From the NCBI GenBank assembly GCA_016716565.1, contig JADJWC010000002.1:992001-1056000 (forward strand): a DNA stretch of 64,000 nt, in the 5' to 3' direction. This DNA is from a bacterium. GTDB lineage: Bacteria; Bacteroidota; Ignavibacteria; Ignavibacteriales; Ignavibacteriaceae. Under the pieces are notes generated by a model, which saw only the letters and a program-made list of their open reading frames with translations, made no database searches and was not told where the DNA came from. This document shows, piece after piece, positions 1 to 8,750 of the stretch (the stretch's first letter is position 1; each line of letters begins with the position of its first letter). The position numbers and the translations under genes were made by a program.

Positions 1-129
1 TTGAACAAACTTTTCATTGAATTTATAGTTCCCGCCTGCTGTTTTCATCGATTTAATGAACTTTACAGTTATAAGATCGTTTTTTTTCTTCTTTTTTAAT
101 TTATCTGAAAATGATTGCTGTTTTGCCAT
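1..129 (-). CDS. Small basic protein, DUF4295-like, C-terminus cut by window edge
   Basis: Only the first 43 codons are inside the window; the frame is open to base 1. The ATG at 127-129 is preceded on the minus strand by a good Shine-Dalgarno (TAGGAG, about 5 nt upstream), which fixes the start. The peptide begins MAKQQSFSDKLKKKKK and continues with a VKFIKSMKTAGGNYKFNEKFV stretch. That layout (MAKK..., a lysine-rich patch, then V.vIKS...tG.y.F.e.mV) resembles the short DUF4295 proteins that in Bacteroidota lie beside ribosomal protein genes. This is family resemblance by eye; function is unknown. Confidence 0.55.
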   Translation of the reverse strand, partial: MAKQQSFSDKLKKKKKNDLITVKFIKSMKTAGGNYKFNEKFVQ

Positions 130-342
130 ATCAACTCCTATAATTTGAGGCGCAAATATATCAAATCCGACCTGAAAAAAAAACATTGGTATTAATAGGA
201 GAAAATAATACCTGCATCGGAATCTTATTAATTAATGTATCATCCAATACCTGCGAATTCAGTCAGTTTTGTCTGGTACAAAAATTCGTTGCTTATTAGT
301 TGTTAAATGTTTAGGTTTTATAATCAATTTTTTAGAAAATAA

Positions 343-1014
343 ATGTTGTTATTAGCAATTATAGTAATCCTTTCTTACCTGGTCGGTTCTGTACCGAACA
401 GTATTATTATCAGCAAAGCAGTAAGCGGAATTGATATTCGCAAGCATGGAAGCGGAAATGCGGGTGGTACTAACGTAATGCGTGTACTTGGATGGAAATA
501 CGGATTAACCGTAATCATTCTGGATGCATTGAAAGGTGTAATTGCAGTAGTTTTAATTTCCAGATTACATTATGGTCCACTGCCGTTTGCAAACGTTTCT
601 CCTTTTGATGATTTTACTTTAGTTCAGATTATAGCCGGAATGTCTGCGGTAATTGGACACATCTGGACTGTATTCGCAGGATTTAAAGGAGGAAAAGGAA
701 TTGCGACAGCACTTGGTATGCTTTTAACACTTATTACTATAGATATGCTGATTGCAGTCGGCGTTTTTGCACTTGTAGTTTTAATATCGCGCTATGTTTC
801 TTTAGGATCAATCATTGCAGCGATAAGTGTTCCATCAACATTGTTTATCAGAGAAAATTTATTCCACGTTGATATCCCCGGATATGCTACACTATTTCCA
901 TTTATAATTGGTGTAACTGTTCTTGTTATTTTTACGCACAGAAAAAATCTCGTTAGAATATTCAACGGAAATGAAAATAAAATTAGTTTTAAAAAGAAAA
1001 CTAAAATTGGTTAA
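343..1014 (+). CDS. plsY: Acyl-phosphate:glycerol-3-phosphate acyltransferase PlsY
   Basis: Transfers an acyl group from acyl-phosphate to sn-glycerol 3-phosphate at the inner membrane, the first committed step of phospholipid synthesis. The 223-residue protein has the family length and several hydrophobic segments. The three conserved loops are visible: GSVPNS near residue 15, SGNAGGTNVMR at 37-47, and FKGGKG at 114-119 preceded by GH at 105-106. The stop codon directly abuts the gpsA start with no spacer, so the two are translated as a unit. The pairing is sensible because GpsA makes the glycerol 3-phosphate used here. Start is the first ATG after an AT-rich leader; no strong ribosome binding site is seen. 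Confidence 0.95.
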   Translation: MLLLAIIVILSYLVGSVPNSIIISKAVSGIDIRKHGSGNAGGTNVMRVLGWKYGLTVIILDALKGVIAVVLISRLHYGPLPFANVSPFDDFTLVQIIAGMSAVIGHIWTVFAGFKGGKGIATALGMLLTLITIDMLIAVGVFALVVLISRYVSLGSIIAAISVPSTLFIRENLFHVDIPGYATLFPFIIGVTVLVIFTHRKNLVRIFNGNENKISFKKKTKIG

Positions 1015-2010
1015 ATGAAAATTTCGGTTCTCGGCGCTGGCGGCTGGGGAACTACCCTCGCAATTTTACTTCACTACAACGGTCATAACGTAACTCTCTG
1101 GGAATATAAAAAAAGTTATGCCCGTGATTTAATAAAGCACAGAATCAACAAACATTACCTGCCGGGAATAAAAATTCCTAAAGAAATCTTAATTACTCAT
1201 TCAATTGAAGAATCATCTTCTGATAAAAATCTTATAGTGCTTGCAGTTCCATCACAATTTTTGCGTAGTGTGGTAAGAAAAATAAATTTCAAGCAGATTG
1301 AAGACACAATTCTCGTCAGTGTTGCAAAAGGGATTGAGAATAAATCACTGATGACCATGTCCCAAATGTTGAAAGATGTTTTTCCGCATATCAGTAAAAA
1401 TCAGATTGGAGTTATCTCGGGTCCGAGCCATGCAGAGGAAGTCAGTCAGCGTATTCCAACTGCAGTTGTTGCAGCTTCAACGGATATTGATACAGCAAAA
1501 ACAATTCAGGCTGCATTTATGACTTCATATTTCCGCGTGTATTCTTCAAAAGATATTTTAGGTGTTGAACTCGGCGGAGCCTTTAAAAATATTATTGCTA
1601 TCGGTGCCGGAATTATTGATGGTGCAGATTTCGGAGATAATACTAAAGCCGCAATTATGACAAGAGGTGTCGCTGAAATTTCAAGACTCGGTCTGGCGAT
1701 GGGTGCAAGACCGGAAACTTTCGCCGGACTTTCGGGAATGGGCGATTTAATTGTTACCTGTATGAGCAGACACAGCCGAAACAGGTTTGTCGGTGAACAA
1801 ATCGGTAAAGGTAAAAAGTTGAAAGAGGTTTTAAAATCAATGGAACAGGTTGCAGAAGGAGTTGAAACGACGCGATCAGCAAAGCAGCTCGCTGCTAAAA
1901 TCGGAATTGAAACACCAATCACTAACGAAGTTTATAAAATTCTTTTTGAAGACAAAGATCCTGTTAAAGCTACAACCGATCTGATGACAAGAGATATGAA
2001 AACTGAGTGA
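1015..2010 (+). CDS. gpsA: Glycerol-3-phosphate dehydrogenase [NAD(P)+]
   Basis: Reduces dihydroxyacetone phosphate to sn-glycerol 3-phosphate in the cytosol for phospholipid head groups. The N-terminal Rossmann motif GAGGWGT is at residues 7-13, the conserved VAKG lysine is near 105, SGPSHAEEV near 136, the catalytic lysine is in GGAFKN near 191, and the GLSGMGDLIVTC signature is at about 238-249. At 331 residues it has the normal length. It follows plsY without a gap. Its stop lies 5 bp from the convergent end of the asparagine-synthetase-like gene. Confidence 0.96.
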   Translation: MKISVLGAGGWGTTLAILLHYNGHNVTLWEYKKSYARDLIKHRINKHYLPGIKIPKEILITHSIEESSSDKNLIVLAVPSQFLRSVVRKINFKQIEDTILVSVAKGIENKSLMTMSQMLKDVFPHISKNQIGVISGPSHAEEVSQRIPTAVVAASTDIDTAKTIQAAFMTSYFRVYSSKDILGVELGGAFKNIIAIGAGIIDGADFGDNTKAAIMTRGVAEISRLGLAMGARPETFAGLSGMGDLIVTCMSRHSRNRFVGEQIGKGKKLKEVLKSMEQVAEGVETTRSAKQLAAKIGIETPITNEVYKILFEDKDPVKATTDLMTRDMKTE

Positions 2011-2014
2011 CGAA

Positions 2015-3715
2015 TCACTCCTTATATAAAATTCCCTTTCTGAACAATTCAAAAGACAAAAACCAGTCAATTCCAGAATTATATTTGTCTTCATTGGATA
2101 AATAATCATTCATCATTTTTTCAATTTTCATTGAATCATAGTACTCAAAGTTCCTCGCATCAGCAGAATGTGCTATATCCCCGATAAATTCTTTCAATGA
2201 TTTAAGAAAATCAATTTGAGATTTGCTCTGGTAAGATAAGCCAAGTCTGTTTTTTATTCGTGAGTGCAACCGTGCACCAAGTGAGGATGAGTTGAACGGA
2301 TGAACAATGTTTCCTTTTACGAGTGGAAATTTGGTTAGTTGACTTGCATTTTTTTTAATCAATTGCTTAAACAATTTGCCGTTCTTTTTCTCTGACTCTC
2401 TTAAGTTAAATAACAAGTTTAAAATATCTCTTTGTACCAATGGCATAAATGAAACTACAAAATTATCAACCCGAATTTGTTCGGGTGCATAATAGTTCAT
2501 AAGTCTCGAACGAATTGAAAAAAGATCTATCCACTTTTCAGGACTGATTTGATTTGCATCCAGCATTTCTGAAAACAATTCATCAAATTGACCAATAATT
2601 CCTGTTTCCATTTCCTTTATTGCATCTGAAGTAAAAATATCTGCGCGGTTATATCTTAAAAAAGAAAATAATCCCACAGCATCTTTTTTCAGGATTGAAT
2701 TCTTTCCAAGGATTAGCAGCCTGTTCGCAAATGCTCTCCGCCAGATTTCGCCGAAACCTCCGTCGATGACAATTCTATTACGATCAGTCAGTCTATCATA
2801 AAATCTCAGATTTATAATGGAACTTGCAGGATTAGTTACAATCGATTGAACTGAATATTCTTTTATTAATTTAATCATTTGATCTTGTGCAGGAAGTTCA
2901 TCATTAATAATTTCGTTTTCCTTTTTGAGACTTTTCAGTAATTGAAAGGCTATCTTTGAATCAGGGTGATTAGGATCACCAAAAGTGTGAGTGTCCCATT
3001 CATCTATATTAATTGTCTCCAGATAAGAAAGCAGCAACCTTGAATCCAATCCACCCGAAAGACTTAGCGATATTTTTTTATTTTCAACGGAAAGTAGTTT
3101 TTTTAAAGTAACATCGAAAATTTCCCGACTGTTTTTTGCCTCAAAATCAGGCTGCCAAATGTTTCGTTCAATCAATAAAGAATTGTTTTTGATAGTAGCA
3201 TCTGCACAAACCAGTCGAATAACATTTTTAATTAAGCTGCTTCGTGATATCTGGTTCTGCAGCAGCCATCGTGAACCGAACTCTTTGAAATCAATTTCCG
3301 GCTTAATAAAATATTTCAACCAGTCAATTCGTGTTGTAAAGCCAAATGCGTTATTGAGTTTTACAATATGAATTTCTCTTAATCCAAGCTCATCAGTGAA
3401 AAATTTTAATCCATTTTCGGAATATTTAAGAACAACAAAATGGCCATTTACAGATTTCAGATTAATAGGATTTAATGATAGTAATAAATCCCAATCATCA
3501 GTATCAAGAATTTTGTAACCGATGTCTGCAGATTTCAATCCGATGCCAGAAACAATCCAGCAGGAACTGGAAGACTCAGATTTGAAGGAACAGGTTTGCT
3601 TATTTCCACCAGCAAAGAGAATTAGATTTGTATCTTTAAATGAATATAGAGGTGATTCGGGAGAAGCAAATTGCTTTTGATTGGTATTTCCAAAGTATCC
3701 GAAAAGCCAGCTCAT
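2015..3715 (-). CDS. Asparagine synthetase-like protein lacking the glutaminase cysteine
   Basis: The 566-residue protein has two recognisable parts. Residues 1-180 look like a degenerate class II glutamine amidotransferase fold: it starts MSWLFGYFG where asparagine synthetases have MCGIFGYFG, so the catalytic Cys2 is Ser. Residues 190-560 form the synthetase domain with the pyrophosphate-binding loop SLSGGLDSR at about 218-226. Loss of Cys2 implies it cannot hydrolyse glutamine and may use free ammonia or another amine, or have an unrelated amide- or lactam-forming role, as in beta-lactam synthetase-type relatives. It follows dgt by 22 bp on the same strand and is probably cotranscribed. The substrate cannot be told from sequence. 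Confidence 0.72.
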   Translation of the reverse strand: MSWLFGYFGNTNQKQFASPESPLYSFKDTNLILFAGGNKQTCSFKSESSSSCWIVSGIGLKSADIGYKILDTDDWDLLLSLNPINLKSVNGHFVVLKYSENGLKFFTDELGLREIHIVKLNNAFGFTTRIDWLKYFIKPEIDFKEFGSRWLLQNQISRSSLIKNVIRLVCADATIKNNSLLIERNIWQPDFEAKNSREIFDVTLKKLLSVENKKISLSLSGGLDSRLLLSYLETINIDEWDTHTFGDPNHPDSKIAFQLLKSLKKENEIINDELPAQDQMIKLIKEYSVQSIVTNPASSIINLRFYDRLTDRNRIVIDGGFGEIWRRAFANRLLILGKNSILKKDAVGLFSFLRYNRADIFTSDAIKEMETGIIGQFDELFSEMLDANQISPEKWIDLFSIRSRLMNYYAPEQIRVDNFVVSFMPLVQRDILNLLFNLRESEKKNGKLFKQLIKKNASQLTKFPLVKGNIVHPFNSSSLGARLHSRIKNRLGLSYQSKSQIDFLKSLKEFIGDIAHSADARNFEYYDSMKIEKMMNDYLSNEDKYNSGIDWFLSFELFRKGILYKE

Positions 3716-3737
3716 TTATAACCAGAGTGTTTTCAAT

Positions 3738-5105
3738 TTACTCGGTAACTCTTCCGCCGGGTAAAGAGATACCTTTAATTTTTCTGAAAAGCGAAACCGC
3801 AAATGAATCTGTCATACCGGAAACGAAATCAATTATCCTCAGAAGCCGGAGATAAAGATCATCCGGAATTTTCTCACCTATTCTGCTTGGCAGAAGAGCA
3901 AAGACAGATTTATTCTTCGAAGATATTTTTCTTTCATAAGCAGCGTTGTACGAATCGATAAATGTCTCCAGCAAACCGCCAAGCACTTCGTATCCGGCAA
4001 CTTCTCGCTCAACAACACTGCGAGATTTGTAAATCTTTGCTATTGATATTTCCTTTATTCGCTTTAAGGCATTTGCTCTTTTAATTTCACTTATTAATTC
4101 ATTTTCAAATTTACCCGTCAAAATATTTTTTTCTTCGTCAAGAAAAACTTTTGCAAGTTCATTCACAAGTTCGTTGATTGCTACTGCTCGCAAATATCCG
4201 ATTCTGTCCTTCTCATTTTTGTCATGGTAATTTCTTAAAACTTGTTTTGAGACTAAAGGTCGAAGCAATTCTTCAGTTTCTTTAAATGAAATCAAACCGA
4301 GTCTGAATCCATCTTCAAGGTCCATAACTCTGTAGCAGATATCATCGGCGGCTTCAATAAGGAATGCTAACGGATGACGGTACCACCAGTAAGCTTTTTT
4401 ATTCTTCACGCAATCAAGACCTGTTGCGTTTGCAACTTCATTAAAAATATCTTTTTCTGCCTGGAAGAAACCATACTTACGGTAAGCTTTATTCTGAATT
4501 GAATTATTCTGAACTCCGATTAGTGATTCTCTCGGATATTTTGTCACTGCTGCAAGAGTTGAGTAAGTAAGATTCAATCCGCCTTTTACTTTTGGATTCT
4601 GCAGCTTTGTAATAATTCTGAAACCCTGGGCATTTCCTTCATACTTAATAAGGTCAGTCCATTTTTTTTCATCCTTAATTTTCGATTTGAACTTTTGTCC
4701 ATTACCGCTTCTAAAATATTCTGCGATTGCATCTTCACCTGAATGTCCGAACGGAGGATTTCCAATATCGTGAGCAAGGCAAGCTGCTGCAACAATTTCA
4801 CCGAAATGAAATTTTGTAAATCGATGGACGAGAGAAGGATTTCTTTTTATAATTGTTTCACCGACCAGGTTTCCAAGTGATCTGCCGACGCATGAAACTT
4901 CCAGACTGTGAGTCAACCGTGTGTGAACAAAATCACTTTCCGGCAAAGGGAACACCTGCGTTTTATCCTGCAGACGTCTGAAGGCCGGAGAGAACACTAT
5001 CCTGTCAAAATCTTTCTGGAATTCACTTCTTCCATCCTGAAGTTTTTGTTTCGGCTGGGCTTTTTCTCCAAGCCGTGAATCAGTTAAAAGTTTTTCCCAT
5101 TCCAA
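3738..5105 (-). CDS. dgt: Deoxyguanosinetriphosphate triphosphohydrolase (dNTPase)
   Basis: Cleaves dGTP (and in many relatives other dNTPs) to the nucleoside and triphosphate. HD-superfamily metal ligands are seen as H in RLTHSLEV near residue 66 and the HD pair in CLAHDIGNPPFGHSGEDA at about 112-113, with a further downstream Asp in LIEAADDICYRVMDLED. The FRRLQDKTQVFPL motif typical of Dgt is at 42-54. Length 455 is normal. It is transcribed divergently from recG and is followed closely by the asparagine-synthetase-like gene. Confidence 0.93.
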   Translation of the reverse strand: MEWEKLLTDSRLGEKAQPKQKLQDGRSEFQKDFDRIVFSPAFRRLQDKTQVFPLPESDFVHTRLTHSLEVSCVGRSLGNLVGETIIKRNPSLVHRFTKFHFGEIVAAACLAHDIGNPPFGHSGEDAIAEYFRSGNGQKFKSKIKDEKKWTDLIKYEGNAQGFRIITKLQNPKVKGGLNLTYSTLAAVTKYPRESLIGVQNNSIQNKAYRKYGFFQAEKDIFNEVANATGLDCVKNKKAYWWYRHPLAFLIEAADDICYRVMDLEDGFRLGLISFKETEELLRPLVSKQVLRNYHDKNEKDRIGYLRAVAINELVNELAKVFLDEEKNILTGKFENELISEIKRANALKRIKEISIAKIYKSRSVVEREVAGYEVLGGLLETFIDSYNAAYERKISSKNKSVFALLPSRIGEKIPDDLYLRLLRIIDFVSGMTDSFAVSLFRKIKGISLPGGRVTE

Positions 5106-5175
5106 GTTTAATTTCCTTCCTGAATTTCTTTTCTAAAATTAAATATAATTTTCCACAAAGACTTTAATCCATTTT

Positions 5176-5206
5176 TTGAGTTTAGTAAAACGTTAGATTA
5201 TTTTTC
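5176..5206 (+). promoter_or_regulatory. Possible Bacteroidota-type promoter for recG
   Basis: TTG at 5176-5178 lies 20 bp upstream of TATTTTTC at 5199-5206, a 7/8 match to TAnnTTTG. If used, transcription would start at or within a base or two of the recG ATG at 5212, which would give a leaderless message. It is one of several such pairs in the window, and weaker than those before the ligase operon and rpsT. Confidence 0.35.
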
Positions 5207-5211
5207 TGTTG

Positions 5212-7419
5212 ATGAAATCTGTTTCAAAGAACACACTTGATGATTCTGTCCAGTATTTAAAGTCTGTCGGACCAAAACGGGCCGAAGCTTTTTCGAAAAT
5301 CGGAATAAAAACGATTCGTGATTTGCTATTTTACTTTCCATCACGTCATCTTGACCGTACTACCGTTTTAACGGCGGCCAAAGCTTACGGTTACCTGATG
5401 AACGGATACGATGGCGAACTGACTGTAATTGGAAAAGTATTTGATAAGGAAAAGAAAAGATTCGGTAAGAAGGAAGTTTTGAAAGTTCAGTTCAGGGATG
5501 AAACTGGATTTTTCGAATGTATCTGGTTCCAGGGAACAAAATATTTTTATTCGATTTTCAACGAAGGAGATGTTTTTGCGATATCTTCAAAACCAGATAA
5601 ATCAAAATATGGGGCGCTGCAGTTTGTTCATCCCGACTTTGACAGAATAAGTGAAGAAGAGAAAAGCTTTCTTCATACGGGGAAGATCATTCCATTTTAC
5701 AGAATTCCAAAAGAACTGAGATCGGGAAACATTGGCGACCTTAGTTTGAGAAGAATAATAAGTCTTGCTGTTGAAAACTATGTCAATATGGTTGAAGAAA
5801 CTCTTCCGGCAGAAATTATTAATCAGAACAAGCTGATCAATCTTCAGGAAGCAATCCGCAATTATCATTTTCCCGAGACAATAGAAAAACTAAACACGGC
5901 TCAAAGAAGATTCAAATTTGAAGAGCTCTTTTATCTTGAGCTTCTGGTAGCATTGCGAAAGCAAAATTATCATAGCAAGCTTACCGGAAATAAGATGAGC
6001 ATTAAAACAGATCTCGTAAAGAATTTCCTTACAACGCTTCCCTTCGAATTAACAAAAGCTCAATTAAAGGTTTTGGGTGAAATCAAAAACGATCTTCTTT
6101 CCGAAAAACCTATGAACCGGCTTTTACAGGGAGATGTCGGAAGTGGAAAAACTATTGTTTCATTGATAGCTATGCTTATTGCAATTGATAACGGATTCCA
6201 GGCTGCGATAATGGCACCGACTGAAATTCTCGCAGACCAGCATGCAAAAAATATTTCTAATATGATGAAACAACTTTTTGAAAGATTTACTGAAAAGGAA
6301 ATTAAAGTTTCTTTGCTTCTCGGTGGACAGAAGAAATCCGAAAGAGAAAAAAGACTCCAGGAGATTGAACTCCAGGAAGCAGATATAATTGTTGGAACTC
6401 ACGCACTGTTCGAAGAAAAAGTAAATTATAAAAATCTTGGATTAGTTGTAATTGATGAGCAGCATCGGTTCGGTGTGAGACAAAGAGCAAAGCTTCAGAG
6501 CAAAGGAAAAACTCCCGAAGTTCTTGTGATGAGCGCTACTCCTATTCCACGGACTATTTCCATGACAATTTACGGTGACCTCGATGTCTCTGTAATAGAT
6601 GAAATGCCAAAAAACCGGAAACCCATTAAAACTGTCCTTAGAGGGGAAAGCAAGCTTCCGGAAATTTTCAAATTTATTATTGACAAGAAGAAGGAAGGTT
6701 ACCAAACATTTATTGTTTATCCGTTGGTTGAAGAATCTGATAAGCTGGAACTTAAAGCTGCGGAAACTTATTACGAAGAGTTGAGCAAAACTCATTTAAA
6801 AAATCTCAAGCTCGGTTTAATCCATGGAAGAATGAGCTGGCAGGAAAAAGAAGAGAAGATGCTTCTCTTTCTGAAAAAAGAATTTGATGTGCTCGTTTCA
6901 ACAACTGTTATTGAAGTCGGTATTGATATTCCCGATGCGAACATAATTCTTATCAACGATGCTCATAGATTTGGACTATCTCAACTTCATCAGCTAAGAG
7001 GAAGAGTCGGAAGAAGCGACAAGCAAGCTTACTGTATTCTTGTTACGAAGGATGAAATTGTACAGTATAATATACAACAGCAGCTTGAACTTGACTACTT
7101 ATCAAGTGCAATGATTGAAAAGTACAGGTCTGCAATCAGACTTCAGACGATGGTGAAGACAAATAACGGATTTGAAATTGCTGAAATAGATTTAAAGCTT
7201 CGCGGACCGGGAGACATCTTCAGTACGAAGCAAAGCGGATTCCCGGATTTGAAATATGCAGACATCATTCAAGATTCGGAGTTGATCAGTCTGGCAAAGA
7301 ACATTGCGTTTGAGCTAATAAATAAAGACCCTTCGCTTGATTCTACTTCAAACAGTGTGGTAAGAAAAAATCTTATCAAACATTATTCGGACAACCTTCA
7401 GTACGCAAAGATCGCCTGA
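5212..7419 (+). CDS. recG: ATP-dependent DNA helicase RecG
   Basis: Branch-migrating helicase that remodels stalled replication forks and Holliday junctions. The N-terminal third is the wedge/OB region (starting with the helix-hairpin-like YLKSVGPKRAEAFSKIGI). Walker A GDVGSGKT is near residue 306, the DEQH box (VIDEQHRFGVRQR) near 414, the SATPIPRT motif follows, and the C-terminal helicase lobe has STTVIEVGIDIPDA and QLRGRVGRS. Length 735 is slightly above the usual 690-700. The ATG at 5212 is preferred over the in-frame TTG at 5209. No Shine-Dalgarno is visible. Confidence 0.96.
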   Translation: MKSVSKNTLDDSVQYLKSVGPKRAEAFSKIGIKTIRDLLFYFPSRHLDRTTVLTAAKAYGYLMNGYDGELTVIGKVFDKEKKRFGKKEVLKVQFRDETGFFECIWFQGTKYFYSIFNEGDVFAISSKPDKSKYGALQFVHPDFDRISEEEKSFLHTGKIIPFYRIPKELRSGNIGDLSLRRIISLAVENYVNMVEETLPAEIINQNKLINLQEAIRNYHFPETIEKLNTAQRRFKFEELFYLELLVALRKQNYHSKLTGNKMSIKTDLVKNFLTTLPFELTKAQLKVLGEIKNDLLSEKPMNRLLQGDVGSGKTIVSLIAMLIAIDNGFQAAIMAPTEILADQHAKNISNMMKQLFERFTEKEIKVSLLLGGQKKSEREKRLQEIELQEADIIVGTHALFEEKVNYKNLGLVVIDEQHRFGVRQRAKLQSKGKTPEVLVMSATPIPRTISMTIYGDLDVSVIDEMPKNRKPIKTVLRGESKLPEIFKFIIDKKKEGYQTFIVYPLVEESDKLELKAAETYYEELSKTHLKNLKLGLIHGRMSWQEKEEKMLLFLKKEFDVLVSTTVIEVGIDIPDANIILINDAHRFGLSQLHQLRGRVGRSDKQAYCILVTKDEIVQYNIQQQLELDYLSSAMIEKYRSAIRLQTMVKTNNGFEIAEIDLKLRGPGDIFSTKQSGFPDLKYADIIQDSELISLAKNIAFELINKDPSLDSTSNSVVRKNLIKHYSDNLQYAKIA

Positions 7420-7601
7420 TAATCTTTTCTAACTTCTAAAAAATTTTTCAATCCTCTGCCAGTTCAACAGAAATTAAATTGATGATCTGTCACAAATTTT
7501 TTTTCAAACTTAATTCTTCTATCAACAAAAATTTTTCTTTACACAGTCTGTTCATGAAAAATTTCCATGAAAAATATTTTTTAAAAACTTTTTAAAACAT
7601 G

Positions 7602-7631
7602 TTGACAAATTATTTATAAAGATTATATTTG
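7602..7631 (+). promoter_or_regulatory. Bacteroidota-type promoter of the ligase/GNAT/KamA operon
   Basis: TTG (within TTGACA) at 7602-7604 is followed after 19 bp by TATATTTG at 7624-7631, an exact match to the TAnnTTTG -7 element with the expected -33 spacing. Transcription would begin a few bases after 7631. The only canonical in-frame initiation codon of the following gene (TTG, 7629-7631) lies inside this -7 element, which bears on where translation really starts. Confidence 0.65.
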
Positions 7632-8750
7632 GAGCGACAAGAAGAAAAAAATTTTCAAGGAGAAATTATTTTATCACCAAGGTTTAATGTACGTTTAGAT
7701 GTTGCTGTAACATTCAACGTAAAACCGGAGAGTGAAACTTTCCTTGAAGAAGTCCCTCCTGTTCAAAATTCTCCTCAACATGAACTTCAACCTGCAGTAG
7801 ATACTTATGCAGAATGGGATACGTGGGAAACTGTAAACGCTGTTAAAGATGCCATCGCAGAATTTCACAATGTAACTTTAGTTGAAGCAAACAATGATGC
7901 ATTCTTAAAACTTAAAGAACTAAAACCTGATATCGTTTTTAACTTTGCTGAAGGACTGATTGGAGTAAACAGAGAATCACACATTCCTGCAATGCTTGAA
8001 ATGCTTCAGCTTCCTTATTCTGGTTCTGATCCGCTCACACTTGGAATATGTCTGGATAAATCTCGGGCTAAGGAAATCTTGACATATCATAAAATACCTA
8101 ATGCTAAATTCCTTGTCGCTGATCGAATGGAAGATATCAGCAAAGTAGATTTTGGTTTCCCACTTATTGTTAAACCGATATCGGAAGGTTCCAGCAAAGG
8201 AATTTTTTCCTCTTCTTTAGTAAAAAATGCCAAAGAGCTGGAGGATGAAGTAAAGAGAGTACTCTTTTCCTATAACCAGCCAGCTTTGATTGAAGAATTC
8301 CTGCCAGGCAGAGAATTTACCGTTGCTGTGCTCGGTAACGGAGACGAAGCAGAAATACTTCCGATAATTGAAATCCGTTACGAAGATTTCCCGCAGGATG
8401 TTGTTCCTCTTTATTCGTATGAAGCGAAGTGGATTCTCGACACTAAGGAAAATGAATTCGATGTCTTTGAATGTCCTGCCAAACTTGATGCTTCACTGGA
8501 AAAACAAATAAAGGAAACGGTTTTAAGAACTTACAGCGTCCTTCGATGCAAAGACTGGAGCAGAATCGATGTACGTTTGGATAAGAATGGAGTTCCAAAT
8601 ATAATCGAGATAAATCCATTGCCGGGAATTATGCCCGATCCAAATGAAAACTCAAGTTTCCCAAAAGCGGCCAGAGTTGCAGGAATGAATTACAACCAGT
8701 TGATACAAAGTGCATTATACCACGCTGCAAAAAGGTATAATCTCTTATGA
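7629..8750 (+). CDS. ATP-grasp ligase, D-alanine--D-alanine ligase-like (first of pair)
   Basis: An ATP-grasp enzyme that should join a carboxylate to an amine with ATP; the substrate is unknown. Seen: the Ddl-like central block CLDKSRAKEIL, the ATP-binding lysine region FPLIVKPISEGSSKG, the LIEEFLPGREFTVAVLG strand, and the Mg-binding end RIDVRLDKNG...IIEINPLPG. It lacks the canonical Ddl N-terminal motifs. The stop overlaps the next ATP-grasp gene by 4 bp. The start given is the outer limit: TTG 7629 is buried in a probable promoter, while a strong Shine-Dalgarno AAGGAG sits at 7657-7662 just before in-frame ATT codons (7665, 7668), so true initiation may be non-canonical at ATT 7668. Confidence 0.8.
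   Translation: MERQEEKNFQGEIILSPRFNVRLDVAVTFNVKPESETFLEEVPPVQNSPQHELQPAVDTYAEWDTWETVNAVKDAIAEFHNVTLVEANNDAFLKLKELKPDIVFNFAEGLIGVNRESHIPAMLEMLQLPYSGSDPLTLGICLDKSRAKEILTYHKIPNAKFLVADRMEDISKVDFGFPLIVKPISEGSSKGIFSSSLVKNAKELEDEVKRVLFSYNQPALIEEFLPGREFTVAVLGNGDEAEILPIIEIRYEDFPQDVVPLYSYEAKWILDTKENEFDVFECPAKLDASLEKQIKETVLRTYSVLRCKDWSRIDVRLDKNGVPNIIEINPLPGIMPDPNENSSFPKAARVAGMNYNQLIQSALYHAAKRYNLL

Noticed and set aside
1506..1922. 138-residue minus-strand open frame inside gpsA
   Set aside because: It is the complement of a well-supported gene and has no domain, ribosome-binding site or sensible composition.
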